NCBI RefSeq assembly: GCF_026738875.1
Contig: NZ_JAPQFJ010000017.1
Coordinates: 30,231 to 94,230 of the forward strand
Direction: 5' to 3'
Length of the DNA: 64,000 nucleotides
Origin: Clostridium brassicae
GTDB lineage: Bacteria > Bacillota > Clostridia > Clostridiales > Clostridiaceae
Of this stretch, positions 10,786 to 21,960 are shown piece after piece (the first letter of the stretch is position 1; each line of letters opens with the position of its first letter). The notes under the pieces are model-generated. The model saw only the letters and a program-made list of their open reading frames with translations, was not told the DNA's origin and ran no database searches. The position numbers were made by a program, and so were the translations under genes.

Positions 10786-10814
10786 ATAGTAAATGTTTAG
10801 AATAATATTGTCAA
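10786..10814 (-). promoter_or_regulatory. Promoter of the secreted module protein
   Basis: On the minus strand: TTGACA (10809-10814), 17-bp spacer, TACTAT (10786-10791). The start site would be near 10779, leaving a leader of only about 20 nt that is mostly ribosome binding site; this supports the TTG start at 10759. Confidence 0.6.
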
Positions 10815-10928
10815 TATATAACATTAATGAAAATAATTTCTCGGAATAAATTAACTCTAATTAGCTAATTTATTTACAACCAAAAGTTATTTATTATAAA
10901 GGATGAGTAATAAATAAGAAAAAGAATA

Positions 10929-10957
10929 TTGACAATATCCAATGTTGAATATAATAT
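10929..10957 (+). promoter_or_regulatory. padR promoter
   Basis: TTGACA (10929-10934), 17-bp spacer, TAATAT (10952-10957). The spacer is filled exactly by PadR operator site 1, and site 2 covers the start-site region, the geometry expected for tight self-repression. Confidence 0.75.
10936..10951. promoter_or_regulatory. PadR operator site 1
   Basis: TATCCAATGTTGAATA, a 16-bp near-palindrome (TATYCAA-N2-TTGRATA) filling the -35/-10 spacer. The same palindrome recurs at 10963 and, perfectly, at 11769. Confidence 0.65.
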
Positions 10958-10962
10958 ATAAA

Positions 10963-10978
10963 TATACAATGTTGGATA
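10963..10978. promoter_or_regulatory. PadR operator site 2
   Basis: TATACAATGTTGGATA, centred 27 bp from site 1, between the -10 box and the ribosome site of the PadR gene. Confidence 0.65.
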
Positions 10979-10996
10979 TTATGGAGGGTAAAATAA

Positions 10997-11716
10997 ATGA
11001 TTAAAGCATTTATATTATATTATTTAAGTATAAAGCCAACTCATGGATATGAGATTCAAAAATTCATTCAAGCTAATCATATGGATAGCTGGACTAAAAT
11101 CCAGTCTGGTTCTATTTATTACGCTATTAATAAGCTTGAAAAAGAAGGGTTAATAGAGCTTTTAAAGAAGGAAAATATAGGAGCTAAAGAGAGAAAGATT
11201 TATAAGATGACTTCTAAAGGACAGTTAGAACTTCAACAATGTTTAAAAGAAGAACTGAATAAAGAAATTTATGATATAGGGTCAGATAAATTTATTATTT
11301 ATCCTATCTTAAATGGTATTGAGAAAAAGGAAATCGTAGCACAGGTGCAAAGGCATATTAAATTATTAAAGGCGAAAAAGGAAAGAACTAGGGAATGGCA
11401 AAAAATTAAAGTAAAAGAACAAACCTTAAAAGTAGAGGCTGTTTGTTTTGAAATGATGTTATCAAGTTTAGATTATCAAATTAAGTGGCATGAAACACTA
11501 CTCGAAGAAATTGATTCTTGTATGTTGTTAAGCAAACAAATTTCTGATTTTATTAAAGAAGTAGATTTTTCTACGGTAGAAGATATGGATAAAGTCATGA
11601 AGTGTTCTAACCAACAATTAGATATTGAAGGATTTAAACAGGAGATTCTTGATACATCAAATCCACAGAAAGCAGCTGAAAAACTTGAAGAGCTTATTAA
11701 AATGCTTAAAAAATAG
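10997..11716 (+). CDS. PadR-family transcriptional regulator
   Basis: 239 residues. The N-terminal winged helix (about 1-80) has the PadR pattern THGYEIQKFI ... GSIYYAINKLEKEGLIE; the C-terminal half is helical and long, as in the PadR subgroup that dimerises through a C-terminal coiled coil. ATG follows GGAGGG. Its promoter is overlaid by two copies of a TATCCAA-N2-TTGGATA palindrome, and a third copy lies before the next gene, so I infer that it represses both itself and the flavoprotein at 11833. Members of this family often respond to phenolic acids or drugs; the effector here is unknown. Confidence 0.9.
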   Translation: MIKAFILYYLSIKPTHGYEIQKFIQANHMDSWTKIQSGSIYYAINKLEKEGLIELLKKENIGAKERKIYKMTSKGQLELQQCLKEELNKEIYDIGSDKFIIYPILNGIEKKEIVAQVQRHIKLLKAKKERTREWQKIKVKEQTLKVEAVCFEMMLSSLDYQIKWHETLLEEIDSCMLLSKQISDFIKEVDFSTVEDMDKVMKCSNQQLDIEGFKQEILDTSNPQKAAEKLEELIKMLKK

Positions 11717-11717
11717 A

Positions 11718-11755
11718 ATTAACCTATCTAGAAAGTGAAAGCTAGATAGGTTAAT
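11718..11755 (+). terminator. Hairpin after padR
   Basis: 14-bp perfect arms (11718-11731 and 11742-11755; ATTAACCTATCTAG and complement) directly after the padR stop codon. It has no T-run, and its last five bases are also the start of the next palindrome, so the two hairpins overlap. It could be an attenuator or an RNA-stability hairpin. Confidence 0.5.
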
Positions 11756-11802
11756 CTTAAAGCTACGATATCCAACATTGGATATCGTAGCTTTAAGATT
11801 AA
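11751..11802. promoter_or_regulatory. 52-bp perfect palindrome with PadR operator at its centre
   Basis: 25-bp arms identical to each other's complement around a central CA. The middle 16 bp (11769-11784) is TATCCAACATTGGATA, the best copy of the PadR operator. It lies 30 bp before the flavoprotein start, so it probably acts as operator and would also form a very stable RNA hairpin. Confidence 0.75.
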
Positions 11803-11832
11803 CTATATTATAAAATAAATGGAGGGTTATAA

Positions 11833-12633
11833 ATGAATATACTAATATTGATGGGAAGTCCACGTAAAAAGGATGGGTACAGTGTATGTAAACTAATAGA
11901 AAATAAGATTAATGAAAGAAATCAAAGAAATCAAACAAAATTTGAATATGTGTATTTAAAAAGTCTTAATATTGAAGATTGCAGAGGGTGTAGTTTGTGC
12001 TTTCATAAAGGAGAAAATTATTGTCCTATTGAAGATGATTTAAAAACAATAAAGCAAAAACTTATAAATGCTGATGGTATTATTTTTGTATCACCAGTAT
12101 ATGCGTGCCAAATAACAGGCTCATTCAAAAGAATGATAGAAAGATTTTCTTATTTGTTCCATAGACCAGAACTGGTTGGAAAACCTGCACTAACAATTGT
12201 AACAACAGCAGGAGGAGGTCAAAAAGCAGTAACAAAATATCTTAAAATGACAGCTTGTGGATGGGGATGTAATTTAACAGGTTCTATAGAAATTATTTCA
12301 CCTATGTTTTTTAAGGAAGATGGCAACAATAGGCTTTTTAAGAAAAAATATTTTGACAAAAAATATAAAAATATTGAAAAGTTGACTACAAACTTTTATG
12401 AAACAATACAAAGTAAAAGATTACCTGTACCAGGCTTCTATGAAATTTATATGTTTAATGGTTTGAGAAGCAAGACATATACTTCAATGTTAGATTATAA
12501 ATATTGGGATAGCAAAGGATGGCTAGATTCAACATATTACTATGATATAAACATTAGTAAAGTTAAAAAGTTGTTTGGTTCTTTTATAAATAAAATTATA
12601 AAATATATGTGGGAAAAGATGCAAAGTGAATAA
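11833..12633 (+). CDS. NADPH-dependent FMN reductase / iron-sulfur flavoprotein family
   Basis: 266 residues. The N terminus is the flavodoxin-like FMN fold, with phosphate-binding loop GSPRKKDGYS (about residues 8-17) and SPVYACQITG for the second flavin loop. Cysteines in DCRGCSLCFHKGENYCP match the compact cluster motif of iron-sulfur flavoproteins of anaerobes. The C-terminal 90 residues are longer than in minimal flavodoxin-type reductases. Probably an electron-transfer or quinone/nitro-compound reductase; the substrate is unknown. ATG follows TGGAGGG. Its position behind padR and a perfect PadR operator suggests induction by a toxic aromatic compound. Confidence 0.85.
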   Translation: MNILILMGSPRKKDGYSVCKLIENKINERNQRNQTKFEYVYLKSLNIEDCRGCSLCFHKGENYCPIEDDLKTIKQKLINADGIIFVSPVYACQITGSFKRMIERFSYLFHRPELVGKPALTIVTTAGGGQKAVTKYLKMTACGWGCNLTGSIEIISPMFFKEDGNNRLFKKKYFDKKYKNIEKLTTNFYETIQSKRLPVPGFYEIYMFNGLRSKTYTSMLDYKYWDSKGWLDSTYYYDINISKVKKLFGSFINKIIKYMWEKMQSE

Positions 12634-12752
12634 ATCTATATATGAGGCAAGTCTTTTATATCATTTTTAAAAATTATAATTTAATAAGCTTTTTTCTTTA
12701 AGGTTTTTGTAATTAATGATATTATATTTATATTATACTTGTTATTTAAAGG

Positions 12753-12815
12753 AATTGCATAATTGAACAAGTACATGACTTACACTACGTATTTCAAATT
12801 ACTAATTATGCAGTT
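12753..12815 (+). terminator. Probable terminator hairpin
   Basis: 12-bp arms AATTGCATAATT / AATTATGCAGTT separated by about 39 nt, followed by a T/A-rich run. The same arm sequence recurs in the terminator-like hairpin at 28442. Confidence 0.4.
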
Positions 12816-12895
12816 TATTTATTAAAAAAATAGTAACAGATTAAAATCAATACAATACAATCTAGACTTTATAAATATAATTAAAGTTAAAAGGA

Positions 12896-15289
<2,394 letters not shown>

Positions 15290-15310
15290 TTACTCCTTTT
15301 TACAACTAAT

Positions 15311-15658
15311 CTATTGTCCACTTTCTAGTTTTTTCAAACGAGCATCATATTGTTTAAATAATTTTATAAAACGTCTAGCTGTATTCCATTCACTCATAAC
15401 TACCATCAATGTATCTTGAGCATGATTAAAGAGTACAGAAGAAGGTATTTTTTCCCCCATAGCTTCTCCTTGGATAGCGTTTGTTTGGCTAGAATGAGAA
15501 AGGGAAATCTTTTTCTTTGCTTCATCCATTTTTTCATCAGCTTCATCAAAATTACCTTCTTCAACACTTATTAAAGCTTCTTCAATTATTGCTCGTGCAT
15601 CTCCTGCATTTAAAATAATTTGCATACTTATTTGACTTAATTCTTCATAATCTAACAT
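15311..15658 (-). CDS. celC: PTS lactose/cellobiose-type IIA component
   Basis: 115 residues, an all-helical phosphocarrier that passes phosphate from HPr to IIB. The phosphorylated histidine is His79 in LFNHAQDTLM. Length fits the Lac/Cel IIA family. It follows the IIC gene by 27 nt and is followed by the GH1 gene. Confidence 0.93.
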   Translation of the reverse strand: MLDYEELSQISMQIILNAGDARAIIEEALISVEEGNFDEADEKMDEAKKKISLSHSSQTNAIQGEAMGEKIPSSVLFNHAQDTLMVVMSEWNTARRFIKLFKQYDARLKKLESGQ

Positions 15659-15685
15659 ATGACTAAACCTCCCGGCTGTTTTTTA

Positions 15686-16918
15686 TTACTCTTCTACTAG
15701 TTCTTTTTTTGTTTCTTGAATATCGTAAACCTTAAAGAATGGATACCAAATTATAAATGATGCTAAAATATTTGCAGCTAATAATAACAATCCTCTAAAA
15801 TCAAAATTAACTAAATAGGTAGAAATCCCCACTGGTAAATACCAAAGTTGCATAACCTTAGAAGGTATTGTAACCATGCCCATATTTAAGACAATATAAG
15901 TTATAGATGGTATAATTAGTCCATTGAGCCACATTGGAATCATTAAAATAGGATTAAATGCAACTGGTGCACCAAATACCACTGGTTCATTAATATTAAA
16001 AAGTGATGGTATTATGGTTACTTTTCCCATAGCTTTTAGTCGTTTTGATTTTGCTACAAATAACATTAATAATACAAGTGTTAATGTCGTTCCCATACCA
16101 CCTATCCATACCCAACCCATTAAAGTTTCAAAGGTGTGAATGTTTTGTGGTTGCAATCCTGTAGCAATATTTTGAGCATTAGCCTCAACTCCTGCAACCC
16201 ATATAGGAAATATAATTGGATATAGAGCCCAAGGGCTTACTCCAAAAGAGTATAGGAATACACAAATAAATGTACCTAGAACAAATCCAGCAAAGCTTTG
16301 TCCGATTAAAGATAATGGCTGAAAAATTTTTAAAATAGCTGCATATAAATCAAAATGTAATTGGAAGGTAAAAATCCAACCTATAACAAGTAAAATTGAA
16401 ATTGGAATAATTGTATCAAACCAAACAATAATGAAATCAGGTAAAGAACTTGAATCACTAAATAAGGATATTTTGCTAAATAGATACATAACTGCTCCTA
16501 CTATAATTCCTACGAAAAGAGCAACGAACATTCCATTAGCACCTAATCTCTCAAAACTAAAGGTAATATTTCCCTCAGATAAATTTGGTTTTAATAACAT
16601 TAAGAATAATGCTACACCTGTTAATGCTGAAACTAGTTTTCTATCATTTTTCTTTTGTTTTTCCATAATAAAATAAGGTGTTAAGAATACAATAAAAATA
16701 CTCATTAATCCAAAAGAAAAAGATGAAATTGGCGAAAAATCAGGCATGTTAGGAAAATATTGATTCAGAATTGATATCATAGTTATTAGGGAGCCTACAA
16801 GAATTAAAGGTAATACTCCCATAATAGAGTCTTGAATAGCTGATACCCATGGATTTCGTGTGATTTTATTCATAGCTGGGGCAAATTTTTCGTTCATCCA
16901 TTCAATAAATTTTTTCAT
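15686..16918 (-). CDS. celB: PTS cellobiose-type IIC permease
   Basis: 410 residues, mostly hydrophobic, about ten membrane segments. It shows the family features MNKITRNPWVSAIQDSIMG near the N terminus and the substrate-site region FNINEPVVFGAP. It translocates and, with IIB, phosphorylates a beta-glucoside such as cellobiose. Slightly shorter than the usual 430 residues. ATG follows AAAGGAG. Confidence 0.94.
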   Translation of the reverse strand: MKKFIEWMNEKFAPAMNKITRNPWVSAIQDSIMGVLPLILVGSLITMISILNQYFPNMPDFSPISSFSFGLMSIFIVFLTPYFIMEKQKKNDRKLVSALTGVALFLMLLKPNLSEGNITFSFERLGANGMFVALFVGIIVGAVMYLFSKISLFSDSSSLPDFIIVWFDTIIPISILLVIGWIFTFQLHFDLYAAILKIFQPLSLIGQSFAGFVLGTFICVFLYSFGVSPWALYPIIFPIWVAGVEANAQNIATGLQPQNIHTFETLMGWVWIGGMGTTLTLVLLMLFVAKSKRLKAMGKVTIIPSLFNINEPVVFGAPVAFNPILMIPMWLNGLIIPSITYIVLNMGMVTIPSKVMQLWYLPVGISTYLVNFDFRGLLLLAANILASFIIWYPFFKVYDIQETKKELVEE

Positions 16919-16939
16919 AGTTTTGCTCCTTTCTATGGG

Positions 16940-17254
16940 TTATTTTTGTAGTAATTCTAAAATTAATTCTAAGGCTTTATCTCCATTTAAACTTCCATAA
17001 ATCATTTGGTCAATCATTGCAACAGGCACATTATTAGCTTTACCTTTACTCATTAAGTCATCTTCCATATATTTTAAATGAGGGCCAAATAATAAAACAT
17101 CAATATCACTAATATAATCATCTACTTCGGATTCACTACGTGCTTTAATATTAATTGATATACCTTTCTTTTTTGCTGCCTTTCTAATACTTTGAGCTAG
17201 AAATCCACTTGATGCTCCGCCACCACATACAATTAGAACGTTTTTTTCATTCAT
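16940..17254 (-). CDS. celA: PTS cellobiose-type IIB component
   Basis: 104 residues. The phosphorylated cysteine is Cys10 in VLIVCGGGASSG, followed by the usual GPHLKYM motif. First gene of the operon; its start follows AAAGGAGG. The promoter should lie in 17255-17400, opposite the regulator at 17482. Confidence 0.94.
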   Translation of the reverse strand: MNEKNVLIVCGGGASSGFLAQSIRKAAKKKGISINIKARSESEVDDYISDIDVLLFGPHLKYMEDDLMSKGKANNVPVAMIDQMIYGSLNGDKALELILELLQK

Positions 17255-17343
17255 TATAATTCCTCCTTTAAAATCTTTAGTTTGTTTAATTTATTCTTTG
17301 ATTTATTTTCTCATTTTATAGTGTTGTCATCAAATAAAAAAAA

Positions 17344-17359
17344 TTCCTATAAGTAGGAA
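17344..17359. promoter_or_regulatory. Candidate operator between cel operon and its regulator
   Basis: TTCCTATAAGTAGGAA is a perfect palindrome of 6-bp arms with a 4-nt centre, in the divergent region between the PTS operon and the PRD regulator. Binding by that regulator is inference. Confidence 0.35.
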
Positions 17360-17415
17360 CCTATTTAATAGTTTTATTATGAAGGATTTCTTGTAATGAT
17401 TTTATATTTTTTAAA

Positions 17416-17444
17416 TTGACAATGTTTATTCTATGATGTAATGT
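17416..17444 (+). promoter_or_regulatory. Promoter of the PRD regulator gene
   Basis: TTGACA (17416-17421), 17-bp spacer, TAATGT (17439-17444), about 38 bp before the start codon. Confidence 0.6.
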
Positions 17445-17481
17445 TAATATAATTAATTTTAAAGAAAAGTTAGGTGTTGTT

Positions 17482-19404
17482 ATGAATAACGAGAGAGAAA
17501 AAGCATTCATTGATTTTCTATTTAAAAAAAAACAGTGGATAAAAGCAAGTGTGTTAGCGAATCATTTTGGTGTATCCTCTCGTACTATTAGAAAATATGT
17601 AAATGCTATTAATTTGAAATATGAAAAAAAAACTCTGATTGTTTCATCAAATTTAGGTTATAAATTAGATTATTATACTTATATGGAATATGGAGCCCGT
17701 AACTCCCAGATTTTAGATAAACCTCAAACTCCAGATGAACGTATGTATTATCTCTTAAATCAGATGGTTGTACACGGTGAGGGTGTTGATCTTTTTGATC
17801 TTTGTGATATTCTCTATGTTAGTATGCCTACTTTAGAAAACGATTTAAGAAAGTCAAAAGCCATTTTAAAAAGCTTTGATTTATCCTTCCATAGGGAAGG
17901 GGACTTAGTAATTCTTGACGGAGTAGAGCAAAATAAACGAAAACTTATGAGTCATATATTTTATGAAGAATCTAATAATAAATTTTTAAATTTAGAAACT
18001 ATTGAGGAATTTTTTGGTTATAGCTTGGGGGAATTTAAACAAAAGATGATTGATATATTAAGTTCTTATAATCTTTATGTTAATGAATATGTTATAGGAA
18101 ATATTCTTCTTCACATAATGATTTCAACTTATAGAATTAAGAATCATCTTAATATTCATAGTGAGTCTATTGAAGTTTTAAATAATAAAAGGGAATACAA
18201 AGCAGCAAAAGAAATAGCTAAATTTATTGAATCTGTTTTTGATGTAATCTATGATGAGTCAGAGATATACTATTTAACAGTATTACTTGTTGGTAAAACT
18301 ACTATTTTAAGGCAGGATGTTCTAAATAAAGAGAATTTAACTGAGTATATTGAGCCTAAACAAATTCAATTGGTTAATGATATTCTTAAAGAAGTTTATG
18401 AAAACTATATGGTAGATCTTTATGATGATCAATTTTTAATAAGATTTATGTTTCATATCCATAATTTAATTAATCGTGCTTATCATAATCGGTTTTCAAA
18501 AAATCCTCTGACACAACAAATTAAATATACTTATCCTTTGATTTATGACTTGGCTGTATTTATATCTAACTATATTCAAAAGGAAGAACACATTACTATT
18601 AGCGAGGATGAAATTGCTTATATAGCTTTGCATATAGTTGCCTTTCTTGAACCTAAAAAGAGTAGTAATAAAAAAATAACAGTTACTTTAATTTATCCAG
18701 AGTATTACAATCTTCATAAGAATATGATAGATACTATTAATCATTATTTTGGTGCACAAGTTGAAATACAAAAGGTTTATAAAACTATTGATATAGATTA
18801 TAAAAAAATAGATACAGATTTAGTTATCTCAACAGTGGAGTTAAATATTCCATTAGAAACAGATTTAATAATAGTACCACCATTTTTAACAGAAAGAGAA
18901 ATTGATAATATTAATAATAAAATTTTGAATTTTAAAAGAAAAAAAGAGCAATTTTATTTAAAAAAGCAGCTTATCCAACTTTTTAACCCTCATATTTTTT
19001 ATGAAAATTTATATTTAAATGATGCATTTGAAATGATTCGACATATTGGAAAGGGTATGGTTAGATATGGATTTGTAAATGAATCTTACATTGATGATGT
19101 AATTGAAAGGGAAAAGATGTCTTATACTGTATTTAATAATAATGTGGCAGTTCCTCATTCTATGCATATGAATGCATTAAAATCATCTATTTCTATAGTA
19201 ATAAATCATAAACCTGTGAAGTGGGGAGAGAGTTATGTTCAAATTATTGCAATGATTGCTTTTAATAAGAAAGAACGTAATTTATTTGTAAACATTTTTG
19301 ATAATTTTATTAGTATTATTTCAGAACCAGAAAATGTGGAACAACTTATACGTTCCACTGATTATAATACATTTATTAATACATTAGCTTCATTAATGGG
19401 CTAA
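17482..19404 (+). CDS. PRD-domain PTS-responsive transcriptional activator (BglG/LicR-type)
   Basis: 640 residues. Order: N-terminal winged helix (about 1-60, SSRTIRKYVNAINLKY), a second Mga-like HTH (about 80-170), two PRD domains (about 190-400) that are phosphorylated by the PTS, an EIIB-like segment (about 405-490) and a C-terminal EIIA-like domain with likely phospho-His in AVPHSMHMNALKSSISIVI. This is the LicR/ManR/CelR architecture: a DNA-binding activator, not an RNA-binding antiterminator. Divergent from the cel operon, which it most likely controls according to substrate flux. Terminator at 19451. Confidence 0.9.
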   Translation: MNNEREKAFIDFLFKKKQWIKASVLANHFGVSSRTIRKYVNAINLKYEKKTLIVSSNLGYKLDYYTYMEYGARNSQILDKPQTPDERMYYLLNQMVVHGEGVDLFDLCDILYVSMPTLENDLRKSKAILKSFDLSFHREGDLVILDGVEQNKRKLMSHIFYEESNNKFLNLETIEEFFGYSLGEFKQKMIDILSSYNLYVNEYVIGNILLHIMISTYRIKNHLNIHSESIEVLNNKREYKAAKEIAKFIESVFDVIYDESEIYYLTVLLVGKTTILRQDVLNKENLTEYIEPKQIQLVNDILKEVYENYMVDLYDDQFLIRFMFHIHNLINRAYHNRFSKNPLTQQIKYTYPLIYDLAVFISNYIQKEEHITISEDEIAYIALHIVAFLEPKKSSNKKITVTLIYPEYYNLHKNMIDTINHYFGAQVEIQKVYKTIDIDYKKIDTDLVISTVELNIPLETDLIIVPPFLTEREIDNINNKILNFKRKKEQFYLKKQLIQLFNPHIFYENLYLNDAFEMIRHIGKGMVRYGFVNESYIDDVIEREKMSYTVFNNNVAVPHSMHMNALKSSISIVINHKPVKWGESYVQIIAMIAFNKKERNLFVNIFDNFISIISEPENVEQLIRSTDYNTFINTLASLMG

Positions 19405-19450
19405 TTTAAGTTACATTGTTATTTTAAATAGCTTGTTGTTTCCTAAGTAA

Positions 19451-19494
19451 AACGCCTTATAAGCTACTTTCCAAGTAGTTTATAAGGTGTTTTT
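19451..19494 (+). terminator. Intrinsic terminator
   Basis: 19-bp stem AACGCCTTATAAGCTACTT / AAGTAGTTTATAAGGTGTT with G-T pairs and a short loop, then TTTT. Its core is shared with the hairpin at 22391 on the other side of the UvrA-like/MarR pair. Confidence 0.85.
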
Positions 19495-19607
19495 AGCGTT
19501 TACAAAACAATTAATTAAATACTTAGAGAAAATGCAACTTCATAAATTATAAAAAATTTTACAATATGGAAGTAAAATTATTGATAGTAAATTAGATAAG
19601 TAGTAAA

Positions 19608-19648
19608 ATATACATAACTTAGTTATTCATTAACTAAGTTATGTATAT
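19608..19648. promoter_or_regulatory. 41-bp perfect inverted repeat, probable MarR operator
   Basis: 18-bp arms ATATACATAACTTAGTTA and exact complement around TTCAT, 37 bp before the start of the UvrA-like gene. No T-run follows, so it is not a simple terminator. The most likely ligand is the MarR protein encoded second in the operon. Confidence 0.65.
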
Positions 19649-19684
19649 TATTGCAGGTATAAATTATTTGGAGGCGAGTTATTT

Positions 19685-21943
19685 ATGGACATAAAAGAAA
19701 GTATTCATGTAATAGGAGCTAGAGAAAAAAATTTAAAAAATATTGATATTGAAATACCCAAGAAAAAAATCACTGTCTTTACTGGAGTTTCTGGATCAGG
19801 TAAGTCATCCTTAGTTTTTGATACTATTGCTGCAGAATCACAAAGACAGCTAAATGAAACTTATTCTAGCTTTATCAGGCACCGTTTGCCACATTACGGG
19901 CAGCCAGATGTAGATTCAATTAAAAATTTATCCGTTGCTATTATAATAAATCAAAAAAGAATTGGTGGGAATTCAAGATCCACTGTAGGGACTATCACAG
20001 ATATAGCGCCACTATTAAGGCTTCTTTTTTCCCGTATAGGCAAACCTTTTGTTGGATATTCTAAAAATTTTTCTTTTAACAATCCTGCTGGAATGTGTAT
20101 GCATTGTGATGGATTAGGGAAGGTTGATAGCATTAATATTGATAAATTATTAGATAAAAATAAATCTCTTAATGAAGGGGCTATCTTGTTTCCTACCTTT
20201 AAGCCTGGTGGATGGCGATTAAAGAGATATATACATTCAGGTTTGTTTGACAATGATAAAAAAATAAAAGATTATGATGAAAAAGAACTAGATTTACTTT
20301 TAAATAAAACTGATATAAAAATTGAAACAGATGATCCAGAGTGGCCAAAGACATCTTTGTATGAAGGTCTTATACCAAGAATTGAAAGAAGCTTTTTAAA
20401 AAAAGAGGGCGGAGAAAAGGATAAATATAAAAAAGAAATTAATAGAATTGTTACTAAAGAAATATGTCCTGTGTGTAAAGGGGCAAGATTAAATGAAAAA
20501 ATATTATCTTCCAAAATTAATGGGAAAAATATTGCAGATTGTACAAATATGCAAATAAATGATTTAATAATATTTATGAGAGAAATTAAAGAACAATCTG
20601 TCCAAACTGTAGTAAAAGCATTAATCAGTAGGCTAGAGTATTTAGAAACTATAGGATTAGGATATTTGAGCTTAAATCGTGAAACTTCATCACTTTCTGG
20701 TGGTGAATCGCAGAGAATTAAAATGGTTAAACAATTAGGAAGTAGTTTAACAGGGCTTACTTATATTTTTGATGAGCCTAGTATTGGATTACATCCACAC
20801 GATATTGGCAGAATAAATAAATTAGTAAAAATGTTAAGAGATAAAGGGAACACTGTTCTTATTGTTGAACATGATCCTGATATAATAAAGATTGCAGACT
20901 ATATTATTGATATGGGACCAAAAGCTGGTATAGAAGGTGGTAACATTGTTTACAAAGGAACTTTAAATGGATTATTACAATCCAATACTTTAACGGGTAA
21001 CTTTTTGCAATATAGACCCAAAATAAAACTTAATACTAGAGAAGCAAAGGAATGCTTGTCAATTAAAAATGCAAATTTGCACAATTTAAAAAATATTAAT
21101 GTAGATATTCCTAAAGGTGTTATGACTGTAGTAACTGGTGTAGCTGGTTCAGGAAAGAGCACTCTTATTAATGGAGTAATACCAAAGATTTATCCAGAAA
21201 CAATTTTTATAGATCAAGGACAAATACATGCTTCAATACGTTCTAATATTGCAACTTATACAGGTATGTTTGATTTTATAAGAAATTTATTTGCAAAAGA
21301 AAATAATGTTAAACCATCTTTTTTTAGTTTTAATTCAGAAGGAGCATGTCCAGAATGCAAAGGATTAGGTGTTATTTATACTGATTTGGCTTTTATGGAT
21401 ACTGTTGTAGGTACTTGTGAAGTGTGTAAAGGAGAGCGATTTACAGATAAAGTATTAAATTTCAAACTAAGGGGAAGAAACATAAGCCAAGTTTTAAAAA
21501 TGACTGTTGACGAGGCAATTCACTTTTTTAAAGAAGAAGAAATATATTCAGTATTAAAAAAATTAGCTGATGTAGGAATTGGCTATATAACTTTAGGTCA
21601 ACCTTTAAATACTTTATCTGGAGGAGAATTACAGAGACTAAAGTTAGCTGCTAGATTGGATAGTAAAGGTAATATTTATGTATTAGATGAACCAACTACA
21701 GGACTTCATGTATCAGATGTAAGAAAGTTAATAGATATTATGAATAGGCTAGTTGATCAAGGGAGTACTTTAATTGTGATAGAACATAATTTAGATGTAA
21801 TAAGTCAAGCGGATTGGATAATTGATCTTGGCCCAAAAGCTGGAGAAAATGGTGGTAAAATTATCTTTCAAGGAGAACCGAAAGATGTAATTAACAATAA
21901 AAATTCAGTTACCGGAAAATATTTAAAAGAGTATATTTTCTAA
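19685..21943 (+). CDS. UvrA-like ABC-class ATPase
   Basis: 752 residues, against about 940 for housekeeping UvrA, so it belongs to the short UvrA2/drug-resistance type. Two ATPase halves: Walker A GVSGSGKSS (about 34-42) with signature LSGGESQRIKM, and Walker A GVAGSGKSTL (about 483) with LSGGELQRLKLAARL and VLDEPTTGLH. Zinc-finger cysteine pairs are kept (CMHCDGLG, CPVCKG, CPECKGLG, CEVCKGER). The shortened region removes much of the insertion that contacts UvrB. Members of this group are linked to resistance to DNA-binding antibiotics; that role is inference here. Operon with a MarR gene 17 nt downstream. Confidence 0.9.
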   Translation: MDIKESIHVIGAREKNLKNIDIEIPKKKITVFTGVSGSGKSSLVFDTIAAESQRQLNETYSSFIRHRLPHYGQPDVDSIKNLSVAIIINQKRIGGNSRSTVGTITDIAPLLRLLFSRIGKPFVGYSKNFSFNNPAGMCMHCDGLGKVDSINIDKLLDKNKSLNEGAILFPTFKPGGWRLKRYIHSGLFDNDKKIKDYDEKELDLLLNKTDIKIETDDPEWPKTSLYEGLIPRIERSFLKKEGGEKDKYKKEINRIVTKEICPVCKGARLNEKILSSKINGKNIADCTNMQINDLIIFMREIKEQSVQTVVKALISRLEYLETIGLGYLSLNRETSSLSGGESQRIKMVKQLGSSLTGLTYIFDEPSIGLHPHDIGRINKLVKMLRDKGNTVLIVEHDPDIIKIADYIIDMGPKAGIEGGNIVYKGTLNGLLQSNTLTGNFLQYRPKIKLNTREAKECLSIKNANLHNLKNINVDIPKGVMTVVTGVAGSGKSTLINGVIPKIYPETIFIDQGQIHASIRSNIATYTGMFDFIRNLFAKENNVKPSFFSFNSEGACPECKGLGVIYTDLAFMDTVVGTCEVCKGERFTDKVLNFKLRGRNISQVLKMTVDEAIHFFKEEEIYSVLKKLADVGIGYITLGQPLNTLSGGELQRLKLAARLDSKGNIYVLDEPTTGLHVSDVRKLIDIMNRLVDQGSTLIVIEHNLDVISQADWIIDLGPKAGENGGKIIFQGEPKDVINNKNSVTGKYLKEYIF

Positions 21944-21960
21944 AAGAAAGGGTGAAAACA

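Noticed and set aside
21952..21960. GTG start for the MarR gene
   Set aside because: It directly abuts the AGAAAGGG ribosome site; the ATG at 21961 has proper spacing.
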